Positions 25,198-33,186 of a DNA stretch of 34,635 nt are shown here, piece by piece. Positions within the stretch are counted from its first letter, which is position 1; each line of letters begins with the position of its first letter. This DNA comes from JBNAVY01 sp049700195 (GTDB taxonomy: Bacteria; Bacillota; Thermoanaerobacteria; Thermoanaerobacterales; Thermoanaerobacteraceae): contig JBNAVY010000023.1 of NCBI GenBank assembly GCA_049700195.1, positions 1-34,635 of the forward strand, written 5' to 3'. Under the pieces are notes generated by a model. That model ran no database searches and was not told the DNA's origin. It saw nothing but the letters and a program-made list of their open reading frames with translations. The position numbers and the translations under genes were made by a program.

Positions 25198-25550
25198 CTA
25201 ATATAATTTTGATTTGATACGAAACTCGGTTTTCCTGCAAAAGTAGAATAAAAAAAGTGGATGTTTAAAAACGTTTCTAATCAGGGATAATACAAAAAGA
25301 GGAAACGGTTCCTTTTGTCTTACTAGTGTACCTTCAAATTCATCCTTTAGCGGCCATATATATTTTCCATTTTCGTCAATCCATTTTAAGGCAACTTTTG
25401 ATATGCTTGAAGTCGCTTCTTTTACAGTGGCTGTTTCTATTTCCTTCGTACTTTCGGAAACATTCTTTATTGCTTTTTCTGCAACTCCCACAACTTTCTC
25501 TGTTTTTGCTACATCTACTGCTGCATCCGCTGCTTTCGCAATCTATATTA
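25198..25550 (-). pseudogene. Orphan toxin cassette with shared linker
   Basis: The region begins without a start codon and encodes IAKAADAAVDVAKTEKVVGV, nearly identical at DNA and protein level to the pre-toxin linker of the full toxin gene (26444-28150, near residue 390). It then diverges to a different C-terminal domain (KWIDENGKYIWPLKDEFEGT), which faintly recalls the start of TNT-type NAD-degrading toxins. It is truncated: the last 30 codons run through a short dispersed repeat (AAAAGGAACCGTTTCC) and do not look like toxin sequence. Such promoterless cassettes are known to recombine with a resident polymorphic toxin to change its tip. The toxin type is a guess. Confidence 0.65.
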
Positions 25551-25635
25551 TTAAATTCTTGGTATTTTTATTTCTTTCTTGCTGTATTTTCTATTTTATT
25601 ATTTTTATTGTATAATGTACAACCTTTTCATTTGA

Positions 25636-25674
25636 TAGACTAATCTACCGGGACTATCCTGGCAGATTAGTCTA
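25636..25674 (-). terminator. Strong hairpin after the second immunity gene
   Basis: TAGACTAATCTACCGG (25636-25651) pairs with the CTGGCAGATTAGTCTA segment ending at 25674, with a few mismatches. It lies directly past the stop at 25684. There is no marked T tail on the minus strand, so termination strength is uncertain. Confidence 0.6.
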
Positions 25675-25683
25675 ATTCAACGT

Positions 25684-26106
25684 TTATTTGTAAATAACAA
25701 GTATACTGCTTGTATAACCTTTTGTTTCAAAATATGATACAATTTCTACCCAGTCAAACTCTGCTACATCTGCCTTATAATTTTCCTCATCCCATTTGCG
25801 TTCTAATTTTATTCCTTTACTTTTTAAGTATTCATCATGTATTTCTTTCCTCTTAGGTTCATTATTCCATTCTTTTATAAGTGGACTGTCCATTGCAAGT
25901 GAAACTTCTTTTAAGAAGGAATCTTTGAAATATAAACTAATGTAGAAATCTCTTCCGTCTATTTTGTGAGGTCCTCCTATGCTCATGTACATTTTTTCAT
26001 CTTGTCCGGTATAATATCTTGTTTTTTTGAACTCTTCAAGACTTAATTTTGGTGATAATATTAAATCTGAGTTTACTATTATCTCCCCTGTTTTTAAATC
26101 TATCAT
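25684..26106 (-). CDS. Candidate immunity protein 2
   Basis: The 140-residue soluble protein is acidic and has no signal or membrane segment. It starts MIDLKTGEIIVNSDLILSP and ends FDWVEIVSYFETKGYTSSILVIYK. The ending resembles small cytoplasmic proteins found beside polymorphic toxins in Firmicutes. ATG 26106 follows AAAGGAGAGG. It lies between the first immunity gene and the orphan cassette, so it may neutralise the orphan toxin tip. The assignment is from place and general likeness only. Confidence 0.6.
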   Translation of the reverse strand: MIDLKTGEIIVNSDLILSPKLSLEEFKKTRYYTGQDEKMYMSIGGPHKIDGRDFYISLYFKDSFLKEVSLAMDSPLIKEWNNEPKRKEIHDEYLKSKGIKLERKWDEENYKADVAEFDWVEIVSYFETKGYTSSILVIYK

Positions 26107-26129
26107 TATTACCTCTCCTTTATAACTAA

Positions 26130-26156
26130 AAAATCTGCCAGGTATACCCTGGCAAA
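26130..26156 (-). terminator. Hairpin terminator after the first immunity gene
   Basis: On the minus strand GCCAGG-GTATA-CCTGGC is followed by AGATTTTTTAG. It lies just past the stop at 26160 and separates the toxin/immunity unit from the next gene. Confidence 0.75.
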
Positions 26157-26159
26157 TTC

Positions 26160-26477
26160 TTAGTCTTTTAGCTGTCTTTCATACATTGTAGCAATATCCA
26201 AAAGTTTATCTTCTATTTGTGATTCAACTTCCCACCCATCTGTGAAATACCATGTATATTCAAATGCTCTTTTGTTCTTTGGTGGCAATCTGTTCTCTAC
26301 TGCCATTTTTTTTACCTTTTCTAATTCCTCCTTTATAAATTCAAGTTCATCAACTTCTCCATATCCTGGTATACCTTTTTTCCTGTTTTCTATCTCTTTC
26401 TCAAGCTCGGGTATTACATCATCTATTGCTTCTATTAGTTCTCTTACTTCGTATAATTTGTTCCTTTTAAGGACCAT
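26160..26477 (-). CDS. Candidate immunity protein 1, overlapping the toxin gene
   Basis: The 105-residue acidic soluble protein has a predicted helical first half (EVRELIEAIDDVIPELEKEIENRK) and a second part with PPKNKRAFEYTWYFTDGWE. Its gene overlaps the 3' end of the toxin gene by 34 bases in another frame. Its ribosome binding site AAGGAGGG lies inside the toxin coding sequence, 9 bases before ATG 26477. Tight overlap at the end of a polymorphic toxin gene is the usual place of the cognate immunity gene. The family is not recognised. Confidence 0.72.
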   Translation of the reverse strand: MVLKRNKLYEVRELIEAIDDVIPELEKEIENRKKGIPGYGEVDELEFIKEELEKVKKMAVENRLPPKNKRAFEYTWYFTDGWEVESQIEDKLLDIATMYERQLKD

Positions 26478-28150
26478 GCGTTCTTACCCTCCTTCAATAC
26501 TTCTGAATTCGATATAAATATTTGTCTTGCTCCTCCCGGTCTTTCCCACTTTTCATGTGGTGCTACTGTTCCATCTAATACTTTTGTGCCTTTTGGGATT
26601 ATCCACTCCTGTACTTTTTCTGCTTTATTTGTAGGTGGTAATGCAAGTTCATTTTCTGGATCTTTTAAAAGTCTGTCTGTTAGCCATTGTCCACGTGGTT
26701 TAGCTTTACCGCCGAAATATCTGTATGCTTTAAAATCTTTTTCTACTTTTACAACCTTTGCACCCGGATTAAAGGCTTCAATTATAGTACGCCTATTTTT
26801 AGGTCTATTTATTCCACTTTCTTTTAAAAATCTTGCCACTTCTCTTAATTCTTTAAACGTTGCTTTTTCTGTAGTTTGTGTTGTTACTTCTTTTACTGCC
26901 GTTACTGCAGCTTTTTCTGCAACCCCCACCACTTTCTCTGTTTTTGCTACATCTACTACTGCATCCGCTGCTTTCGCAGTCCCTGCTATTACTGTTGCCT
27001 CTTTTAATACTTTAACTCCTTTGTCTATTCCTTTTGTTCCTACTATTGCTAACCCTATTTCCCCTACTATCCTTCCTGCTATTTTCGATTTTGTATTTGC
27101 ATCTCCTGTTTTGAAGTCATTATATGTTTTTATTGCTTCATTTTTTATTACATTTGCTGTCTCAGCAGGATGGGTTGCTGCATAAGCTATTCCTTGCGCA
27201 GTCTCTACCGAATGTGTTGCTATTGTCCATACTCCTTTTAATGTATCAACTACTGCATCACCTATGCCTTCTCCAAAATTTTTTAATACTGTTACTGTAT
27301 TTACATTTTGCTGATTTATTGTTATCTGTCCGTTTTTGTCGTATATTTTATAATTTTGTGGTGTTGTACTTCCATTTATTTGCCCGGCAATTATATTTAT
27401 CTTTGGTGTTGTACTTCCACCTGCTATTGGTGTCGTGCTGCCATTTTTGTTGTATATTACTGGTGTGGTGCTTGCTGATACGTATGGCGTTGTACTGGCA
27501 CTTTTAAGATATGATGGATAAGGGCTTCCGTTCGTTTGCACAGGCGTTGCGCTCCCACTTTTGCTGTATACTGTATAGGCTGTTATTGCATCATTATTTT
27601 TGGTTAGCCCTGTTGTGGTACTACCTCCTAGAGGAATAACAGAATGTGATGCACTCGCACTTTTATATAAGGCTGTTGTGCTCCCACTATAGTTTTTATT
27701 TGTATTTGTTTGAGCTAAATATGCTGTGCCTGCTACTTTTGTATTTGATGTGTTTTGCAGTGCTTGATAAAAGTTTGAGTTTTTTTGTTGCACAGGTGTT
27801 GTACTACCACTACTTGATGTTACAGATTTTACAGTCGTCGATGCTGTATTTGCTTTTGGTACTTCATTTGCAGTTGATATGCTGCTTGCTGCTTTTGTTA
27901 GTGCTTTAAGTGTCTGGGGACCTATTATTCCATCTGGTGTGAGGCCATTCGCTTTTTGAAAGGCTTTTATTGCTGCATCTGTGTTTTTACCAAATATACC
28001 GTCAACTCCACCCGTAGAATATCCCCGTTTGTTTAATACCTGCTGTACCGCCTTCACGTCTTCTCCTCTTGAGCCTTTTGATAGGTATCCGCTTTGTTTT
28101 GAAGAAATTGCTGAGATTTTATAACTTCCTCCTGTTTCTAATGCATACAT
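26444..28150 (-). CDS. Peptidoglycan-binding polymorphic toxin
   Basis: The 568-residue multi-domain protein has a PG_binding_1 domain at about residues 20-90 (SKGSRGEDVKAVQQVLNKRG, then DGIFGKNTDAAIKAFQ). A long low-complexity linker (90-280) repeats GSTTP-like units about ten times. An Ala/Val-rich pre-toxin region (290-420) follows. The C-terminal domain (430-568) has YRYFGGKAKPRGQWLT, ELALPPTNKAEKVQEWIIPKG and GGARQIF. From recall this tip resembles Ntox46-like/ADP-ribosyltransferase-fold toxin domains, and only moderately. No signal peptide is visible, so export needs another route. ATG 28150 follows GGGAGAGG. Overlap with a candidate immunity gene and an orphan cassette downstream support the toxin call. 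Confidence 0.75.
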   Translation of the reverse strand: MYALETGGSYKISAISSKQSGYLSKGSRGEDVKAVQQVLNKRGYSTGGVDGIFGKNTDAAIKAFQKANGLTPDGIIGPQTLKALTKAASSISTANEVPKANTASTTVKSVTSSSGSTTPVQQKNSNFYQALQNTSNTKVAGTAYLAQTNTNKNYSGSTTALYKSASASHSVIPLGGSTTTGLTKNNDAITAYTVYSKSGSATPVQTNGSPYPSYLKSASTTPYVSASTTPVIYNKNGSTTPIAGGSTTPKINIIAGQINGSTTPQNYKIYDKNGQITINQQNVNTVTVLKNFGEGIGDAVVDTLKGVWTIATHSVETAQGIAYAATHPAETANVIKNEAIKTYNDFKTGDANTKSKIAGRIVGEIGLAIVGTKGIDKGVKVLKEATVIAGTAKAADAVVDVAKTEKVVGVAEKAAVTAVKEVTTQTTEKATFKELREVARFLKESGINRPKNRRTIIEAFNPGAKVVKVEKDFKAYRYFGGKAKPRGQWLTDRLLKDPENELALPPTNKAEKVQEWIIPKGTKVLDGTVAPHEKWERPGGARQIFISNSEVLKEGKNAWSLKGTNYTK

Positions 28151-28280
28151 TTTATCCTCTCCCTTATTTTATTTTTCTTTTGTTGTGTGGTCAATAAGAA
28201 AATCTACATATCTCACCTCTCTTTCTGAGTTTGTATTGAATTTATTAATTACACGTCAGTGTCTTGGCGTATAATTTACG

Positions 28281-29375
28281 TTATAAGAGAGAGTTGAATA
28301 AATCTGTATACTTTTTTACCATTTTCTGTGCTGTGAAGAGTTCTTTTCTCTTATAAAGTTTTTCCATTTCTTTTTCTATTTCTTCTACTGTATCTTCTTG
28401 AAATGTCTTTATTGCTTTTTCCAGTTCTCCTTCTTGATAAGGATCAAAAGTGTATTTGTACTCACCTATAATTTCAGAAATTCCTCCATTTCTACTTGTT
28501 ATTACTGGAGTTTTTGCATTAATTGCTTCCAGCACTACATACCCAAAAGGCTCATAAAGCGAAGGAATTATAAGGGCATCAAGTGAGTTTAGAAATGCTT
28601 TTTTTCTTTCACCATGGCACCATCCATAAAAGTGTATTTTATTTTGCATTTCTGCAGCTTCAATGTAGTTAAGTATTGCGCTCAGGTAAAAAGGATCCTG
28701 ATTATCACAGGCAATATGAAGTTCTCCGTCTATTTTTTTAAATGCTTTTATACATTCTATAAGTCCTTTTCTATAGTCAAGCCTTCCTATAAAGCCAAAG
28801 TTTCTTCTAGTTGGTTTTACATTTCTTTTTATACTATCTGCGCTGTCAAATTCCATTCCATTGTGTATGACGTAAATCTTGTTTTCTTGTTCGGGATAAA
28901 GTGATTTTAATTTTTCTTTTTCTGCCTCTGACACACAAATTATTGCATCTGCTCTGTAAGACAGTGTTTCAAAGTCTTTCTGTATTTGATAATTTCCTCC
29001 AAATGGATCTTCTATTGCATATGGTTCTGTCGTGGGAACCGAGTGAACTACATATACCAGTTTTTTATTTTTTAGTATTTCTTCATCTGCTATAAAACTC
29101 AAACCATAAAAGTGAACTACAGCTATCTGGAAGTTTAGATCTTTTAGTCTTCCTATTTTTCTGTATGAAACTGATAATATGTCTTTTATGCCGGGTTATG
29201 ATTCTATTCTTATGTCAGTAAGTGTATCATCATAAAAATGAACAAATCCTGTGTATCCCTCATGGTATTTGTACAATTGGTCTATGTATGTTGCTATACC
29301 ACCAGACATGTATTTTCCTATCTCATTTGTAAAGTGTAAAATCTTATAATTAGCTTTAAAATTTATGTTTATCAT
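28281..29375 (-). pseudogene. Family-4-type glycosyltransferase, interrupted by TAA
   Basis: The frame from ATG 29375 encodes about 364 residues with one in-frame TAA at 29196-29198 (IES-stop-PGIKD). The N-terminal part has a typical MSGGIATYIDQLYKY acceptor loop. The C-terminal Rossmann domain has NFGFIGRLDYRKGLIECI and the E-x7-E motif EPFGYVVLEAINAKTPVI, which mark a GT-B retaining enzyme using a nucleotide-sugar donor. The ATG overlaps the stop of the upstream small gene (ATGA at 29372). A CAA to TAA change is the simplest cause. The downstream 273 residues lack a ribosome binding site, so activity is doubtful unless the stop is a sequence error. Confidence 0.8.
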
Positions 29376-29605
29376 AAGTCTTTAAACTCCCCCAGTATTA
29401 TGTTGTATTTTTTGATTAGATACCTTTCCTGCTTTGAAGAAGCTTTGATAGGCAAAACCGGAAATTTTGATAGGTCAGGGTCTTCAAATTTTCTTGAAAA
29501 ATCAAGTACAAAAAATTCTTCTTCATTTTCATCAAGAGGGTATTGGTCATACGGAAGAACCAGTATTCTTTCTCCTACTTTTATTTCTTTGGGTATGAAT
29601 TTCAT
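29372..29605 (-). CDS. Small protein coupled to the glycosyltransferase
   Basis: The 77-residue acidic protein starts MKFIPKEIKVGERILVLPYD and ends IILGEFKDL. It has no signal or membrane segment and no domain I recognise. Its stop overlaps the ATG of the glycosyltransferase gene, so the two are co-translated. AAAGGATGG lies upstream of ATG 29605. It may be an accessory factor of the glycosyltransferase, but this rests on coupling alone. Confidence 0.65.
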   Translation of the reverse strand: MKFIPKEIKVGERILVLPYDQYPLDENEEEFFVLDFSRKFEDPDLSKFPVLPIKASSKQERYLIKKYNIILGEFKDL

Positions 29606-29950
29606 ATAAATCCATCCTTTTGTGTAATTTTATACTATTTATTTCGGTAAATTCTTTATTAAGTTCAGCTTTCCCATGAAATTTTTTGTTAAATTTATAT
29701 TAACTTTGGCTTATAAAATCTATCTATTTAATTAATTCTTAGTAGTTATTTCCTCTTGACTTTGTGAAAAATAGGCTTTATATCTGCTTGCTTTATTGAT
29801 AAACAAAATTTAAGTTCCTGTTTCATAGTGTAAAAACAAGAGCTGTGCATATAGATTTGCCTTTTCTTAAATCTTCAAATATGAGATAAAAATTTAAAAA
29901 AACCAAATGTCTATGCTTATCTTCTATATTTTTGAGGTTTTTGCCTACAT
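29606..29950. other. Intergenic AT-rich stretch
   Basis: About 345 bases with no gene or RNA that I can support. It presumably contains the promoter of the small protein/glycosyltransferase pair. I cannot place a clear -35/-10. Confidence 0.5.
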
Positions 29951-29972
29951 AAAAAAACAGGCTTTGAGCCTG
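29951..29972 (-). terminator. Intrinsic terminator
   Basis: On the minus strand CAGGCT-CAA-AGCCTG is followed by seven T residues. It lies 19 bases past the stop of the RelE-like remnant (29991), showing that an active transcript once came from the now degraded genes upstream. Confidence 0.88.
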
Positions 29973-29990
29973 CCTCACATTATGTTATTT

Positions 29991-30062
29991 TCATTCATAG
30001 TGCGTCCACATTCTATAGATTTTTACAATTTTTTCTTCTTCCAAAACTTCGTATATTATCTA
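29991..30062 (-). pseudogene. C-terminal remnant of a RelE/ParE-like toxin
   Basis: The minus strand encodes IIYEVLEEEKIVKIYRMWTHYE and a stop, the typical last strands of RelE/Txe-type mRNA interferases (the YEV... R-x-x-x-H-Y end). Nothing upstream in frame continues the fold, because a stop and a frame break precede it. It is a remnant of a type II toxin gene. The match is from pattern recall. Confidence 0.5.
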
Positions 30063-30076
30063 TGAGGTATTATTTT

Positions 30077-30546
30077 TCATTTTTGTATTTCTATAGTCTT
30101 TATACTGCACTCAGGAAACATCTCTCTAAACATTTCTTCCTGTTCTTCTAAACACAATATCTCTATTTCCGTCGCTTTTTTATATCTGTACTGTGCCAGC
30201 ATTAAATAGTTTTTTATCTTTGCAATCTTTTATATGTCGTTCAGAATTAAAACCACAACTTCTTTATTACCTGCACTGAAGTCTGCTTCTTCCCATGTCG
30301 GTTCTTTTAAGCCGTTTCCATAAGCTTTTACCGCTACTTCTCACGTACTCTATTCCTTTTGAGCCCAGCATTATGTTCCATTTCAGCTTTATACATTGTG
30401 GGTTTTCTTAACAAGTCTATTTATTTTAAATAGTAAGTTTTTGTATCATAAATATAAGAAAGTTTTCTACTTTTATCATGCTCAGTTTTTCTACCACCCC
30501 CAAAAGTTTTTTTGTCACGTTCTGTAAATTTCACATTTACAGGCAT
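30077..30546 (-). pseudogene. Degenerate gene of unknown family
   Basis: ATG 30546 follows GGAGA and opens a 41-codon frame (MPVNVKFTERDKKTFGGGRK...) that stops at 30421. The same frame then continues past the stop (IDLLRKPTMYKAEMEH). A frame change near 30335 leads to VAVKAYGNGLKEPTWEEADF and AGNKEVVVLILND, another stop, and IKNYLMLAQYRYKKATEIEI to TGA 30077. The coherent residue composition on both sides of each break shows one former gene of about 150 codons. I do not recognise the family. The first 41 codons could also be a small intact gene. Confidence 0.55.
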
Positions 30547-30722
30547 TGTGCATTCTCCTTATGATTTAGAATATGTTTAAAATTGTAAAAAATATTTATA
30601 TAGGGTTTATAGTGTACAATAACTATTTTTCTATAAAAAATAAAAATAACTAAAGTTAACTAAAAAATACCGATTTATTGAAATGGTATGAAAAACTAAA
30701 CATATAACACGAAAGGAGTGAG

Positions 30723-31014
30723 AAGATTAAAGTCTGAGACGTTGCAGTTAAGACTTTTCATCAAACTAATAAGGATTTTCTAACTGCTGGAAATATCATC
30801 TCTGAAGTTATAGTTGGAAGCCAGAAGGCCTATGCTGCTATAAAAGCTGCTTTTGCAGAAAATATTTTTGACCAAGCTATAGATGGTACTTCTCCCGTAG
30901 CTATAGGCACAAGAATTGCTGATAGGCACATAATAAATAGGAATGGTAGTAACTGCTTCAATAAATTATGACATTGATTTTGCAAGCCATTTTGTTCATA
31001 ATGTGGGATGGTAG
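30723..31014 (+). pseudogene. Degenerate plus-strand gene, unknown family
   Basis: After AAAGGAGTGAG there is no start codon. The frame reads KIKV-stop-DVAVKTFHQTNKDFLTAGN and then is open through SEVIVGSQKAYAAIKAAFAE and GTSPVAIGTRIADRHIINRNG. One frame change leads to VTASINYDIDFASHFVHNVG and TAG at 31014. The coding character is clear but the start is lost, with one stop and one frameshift. No family is recognised. Confidence 0.5.
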
Positions 31015-31122
31015 GAATATTAATTTATACAATTTCTCCAATCAATATGTTTTATTAAAATAATTAGAATTAATGGATAATATTAGTTATTATTTGGTAA
31101 TCGTTAAAGGAGTTGGTATTGA

Positions 31123-31437
31123 ATGACATTTCCTTTTAAAGGATCATTTGCGTTTTTAATACCTTTAATTTTTGGATATTTTTCAGGTTATTTGATACTT
31201 ATTTTATTAAGGTATATATTGATAGGATATTATAATTATGACAAAAAAGAAGTTTTTAAAGAAACGGCTATTGTATTTTGGGAGAGTATATTTATTTCCA
31301 TAATTATATGGGCTATAAAGTTTTTTATATATGAACAACTTAACCTTTTCCAATGGACTGTACCAAGTATAGTGGTAATAGAAGTATTAAGGCAAATATT
31401 AACAAAAAGGAATGAGTCATCCCTACCATCTGACTGA
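31123..31437 (+). CDS. Small membrane protein
   Basis: The 104-residue protein has three hydrophobic segments (near residues 8-35, 50-68 and 76-90) and a charged C-terminus. ATG 31123 follows AAAGGAG at 9-10 bases, good evidence that it is expressed. No motif is recognised. It is the only intact gene between 29610 and 31778. Confidence 0.65.
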   Translation: MTFPFKGSFAFLIPLIFGYFSGYLILILLRYILIGYYNYDKKEVFKETAIVFWESIFISIIIWAIKFFIYEQLNLFQWTVPSIVVIEVLRQILTKRNESSLPSD

Positions 31438-31450
31438 AAAGAGATGAAAA

Positions 31451-31620
31451 ATGGCTCAATACAATATTCCATAGATTCTGAAATTTTGCATTACCTTTTT
31501 GCACTTTGCGCAAGCAATTCATCAACATTTCCAGGGAGCTACCTGGCAAAGGTGCCAAACACATTTTATGCGAAATAACATACAAAACAACTCCCTTTGT
31601 ACTATAATATCGAAAACCAA
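31451..31620 (+). pseudogene. IS256-family transposase remnant
   Basis: The plus strand starts MAQYNIP at ATG 31451, the usual start of IS256 (Mutator) transposases, then hits a stop. In a related frame it encodes AIHQHFQGATWQRCQTHFMR, matching the family's conserved block W-Q-R-C-x-x-H-x-x-R-N. The N-terminal start and this central block are only about 25 codons apart, instead of well over 100, so the gene is internally deleted. No terminal inverted repeats were found. Confidence 0.7.
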
Positions 31621-31778
31621 CTTCAATTTAGGATGTAATCTACGACAATTAAAGATGAAATAAAAGAAATATCAAACTTAGCCTTCCCGCTGTAGGCGAA
31701 ATGCTCCTACATATGATAGTATGGATAATAAATACCCTAATGGAATCCTGCATAGTCTTGCTCAAAATACGTTTTAAT

Positions 31779-32441
31779 TTATTTTATACCAGGAAAGTGG
31801 CTATTTTTTCTCTTTTTAAATATGGTTAAAACGCCAGAACAATAAGAAAGTTTTTCAAAACTTATGTTTAAATGTGGCAACAACTTTATTATTTTATCAG
31901 CTATAATATAGTGTTCCTCATCATCCCATATGTCCTTGTCTTTTTCCCTTGCCTTAAGCATTTTCTCTGTATTTTTAAATGCTACATCTCCAAATATTAT
32001 CGCGCCATCATCTTTTAGATTTTTTAATAGTTTAGTTATTAATTCTACTTTCTCATTATCAGTTAAATGATGAATTGCATAGGAACTTATAATATAATCA
32101 AAAATTATATTGTTAAACTCTTCAGGAAGTCCCTTTGAAAAATCAAATTGTACTAATTTTGCCTCTTTCATCTTGCTTTTTGATATATTTAGCATTTCTT
32201 GTGAAAAATCTACACCATATATTTCATGTCCATCATCATATAATCTTTTTGTCATTACACCTGTTCCAAATCCAATATCCAATATCATCTTTTTTTGATT
32301 GTTTGGAATTTTATTATAAATTGTATTTAAGACATCTTCATAAGCTGCGAATGGATATCTTCCTTCCTTTTCTGAATTTTCAACATCCCTATCATAGCTT
32401 TCTGCCCACAAATCAAATTCTTTATCTCTCAATCTAAACAT
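31779..32441 (-). CDS. SAM-dependent methyltransferase (class I)
   Basis: The 220-residue protein is a Rossmann-fold methyltransferase. Motif I is ILDIGFGTGVMTKRL (near residue 53), the acidic residue of motif II lies in IYGVDFSQEML, and motif IV is in FDYIISSYAIHHL. This resembles the UbiE/YrrT-like group. The C-terminus has a short basic tail. No signal peptide is present. ATG 32441 is used, with AGAAAGG directly before it. No neighbour points to a substrate, so a small-molecule or RNA target cannot be decided. Confidence 0.82.
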   Translation of the reverse strand: MFRLRDKEFDLWAESYDRDVENSEKEGRYPFAAYEDVLNTIYNKIPNNQKKMILDIGFGTGVMTKRLYDDGHEIYGVDFSQEMLNISKSKMKEAKLVQFDFSKGLPEEFNNIIFDYIISSYAIHHLTDNEKVELITKLLKNLKDDGAIIFGDVAFKNTEKMLKAREKDKDIWDDEEHYIIADKIIKLLPHLNISFEKLSYCSGVLTIFKKRKNSHFPGIK

Positions 32442-32607
32442 CCTTTCTTGAAAATAAAGTATCTTAACTATGCCAAAACATCAAGTAGAAATGTATAATC
32501 TTAACTTTTAGTTTTCTTATTCTTTTACATATCCTTACCTTAATTATATAATATATGATATGTCAAATATTTTTAACCCGATTAAAATCTGCATAGATTA
32601 TTTTTTA

Positions 32608-32635
32608 AAACTTTTTTGATAACTTTTGAGTCTAA
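32608..32635 (+). promoter_or_regulatory. Candidate ECF-type promoter of the sigma gene
   Basis: AAACTTT (32608-32614) and GTCTAA (32630-32635) resemble the AAC ... CGTC/GTCTAA elements of ECF sigma promoters at roughly the expected spacing. This suggests that the sigma factor reads its own gene. The -35 lacks some expected bases, so confidence is moderate. Confidence 0.5.
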
Positions 32636-32664
32636 TCTAAAGAGATGGATAAGGGAGGCAGATT

Positions 32665-33186
32665 ATGGATGAACAATTGCTTTTAAAAAAAGCCCAAAGG
32701 GGAGATGATGAAGCGTTTTATCAGTTGATGGAAAATATGAAAGAACAGCTTTATAGAATAGCTCTCTCTTATTTAAAAAGCGAAGAGGAAGCATTAGAGG
32801 CTGTTCAAGAAGTCATATATAGAGCCTATATAAATATAAAAAAATTGAAAAAGCCAGAATTTTTTAAAACCTGGATTACACGGATAATGATAAATTATTG
32901 CATAGATGAACTTAAATATAAAAAAAGATTTACAAATGAAAACTTTGAAGTGGAAAAATCTTCAGAAAGTCTTCCTTCAAACAGCAATTATGACTTTGTA
33001 GAAATAGAAACGCTATTATCAAATCTTGAAAAAAGATATCGAACAGTAATTGTATTAAAATACTTTCATGATTATAAAATTTCGGAAATCGCACTTATTC
33101 TCAATAAGCCAGAAGGAACAATCAAAACTTGGCTTTACAAAGGGCTTGAAATATTGAGAAACTTTATAGGGGGTGAGGACAGTTGA
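32665..33186 (+). CDS. ECF-type RNA polymerase sigma factor
   Basis: The 173-residue protein has sigma region 2 (residues 10-75: AFYQLMENMKEQLYRIALSY, EALEAVQEVIYRAY, FKTWITRIMINYCIDELK) and region 4 (115-165: LSNLEKRYRTVIVLKYFHDY, ISEIALILNKPEGTIKTWLYK). Length and layout match Firmicute ECF sigma factors of the SigV/SigW type. ATG 32665 follows AAGGGAGGC. Its stop overlaps the TTG start of the anti-sigma gene, a typical coupled pair. Cell-envelope stress is the usual trigger in this family. Confidence 0.88.
   Translation: MDEQLLLKKAQRGDDEAFYQLMENMKEQLYRIALSYLKSEEEALEAVQEVIYRAYINIKKLKKPEFFKTWITRIMINYCIDELKYKKRFTNENFEVEKSSESLPSNSNYDFVEIETLLSNLEKRYRTVIVLKYFHDYKISEIALILNKPEGTIKTWLYKGLEILRNFIGGEDS

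Noticed and set aside
27340..27860. Regularly spaced short repeats that could suggest a CRISPR array
   Set aside because: The repeats are irregular, in frame, and encode the GSTTP linker of the toxin. There are no unique spacers.
26586..27909. Several long plus-strand frames opposite the toxin gene
   Set aside because: They are Ser/Leu-rich shadows of the repetitive toxin gene and lack ribosome binding sites.
31236..31585. Minus-strand frames opposite the small membrane protein and the IS256 remnant
   Set aside because: The plus-strand readings have a good ribosome binding site and recognisable transposase motifs. The minus-strand frames have neither.
31685..31715. TGTAGG/CCTACA dyad considered as a terminator for the methyltransferase gene or an IS end
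   Set aside because: The stem is only 6 bp with a mismatch, there is no T tail, and no matching repeat was seen on the other side.
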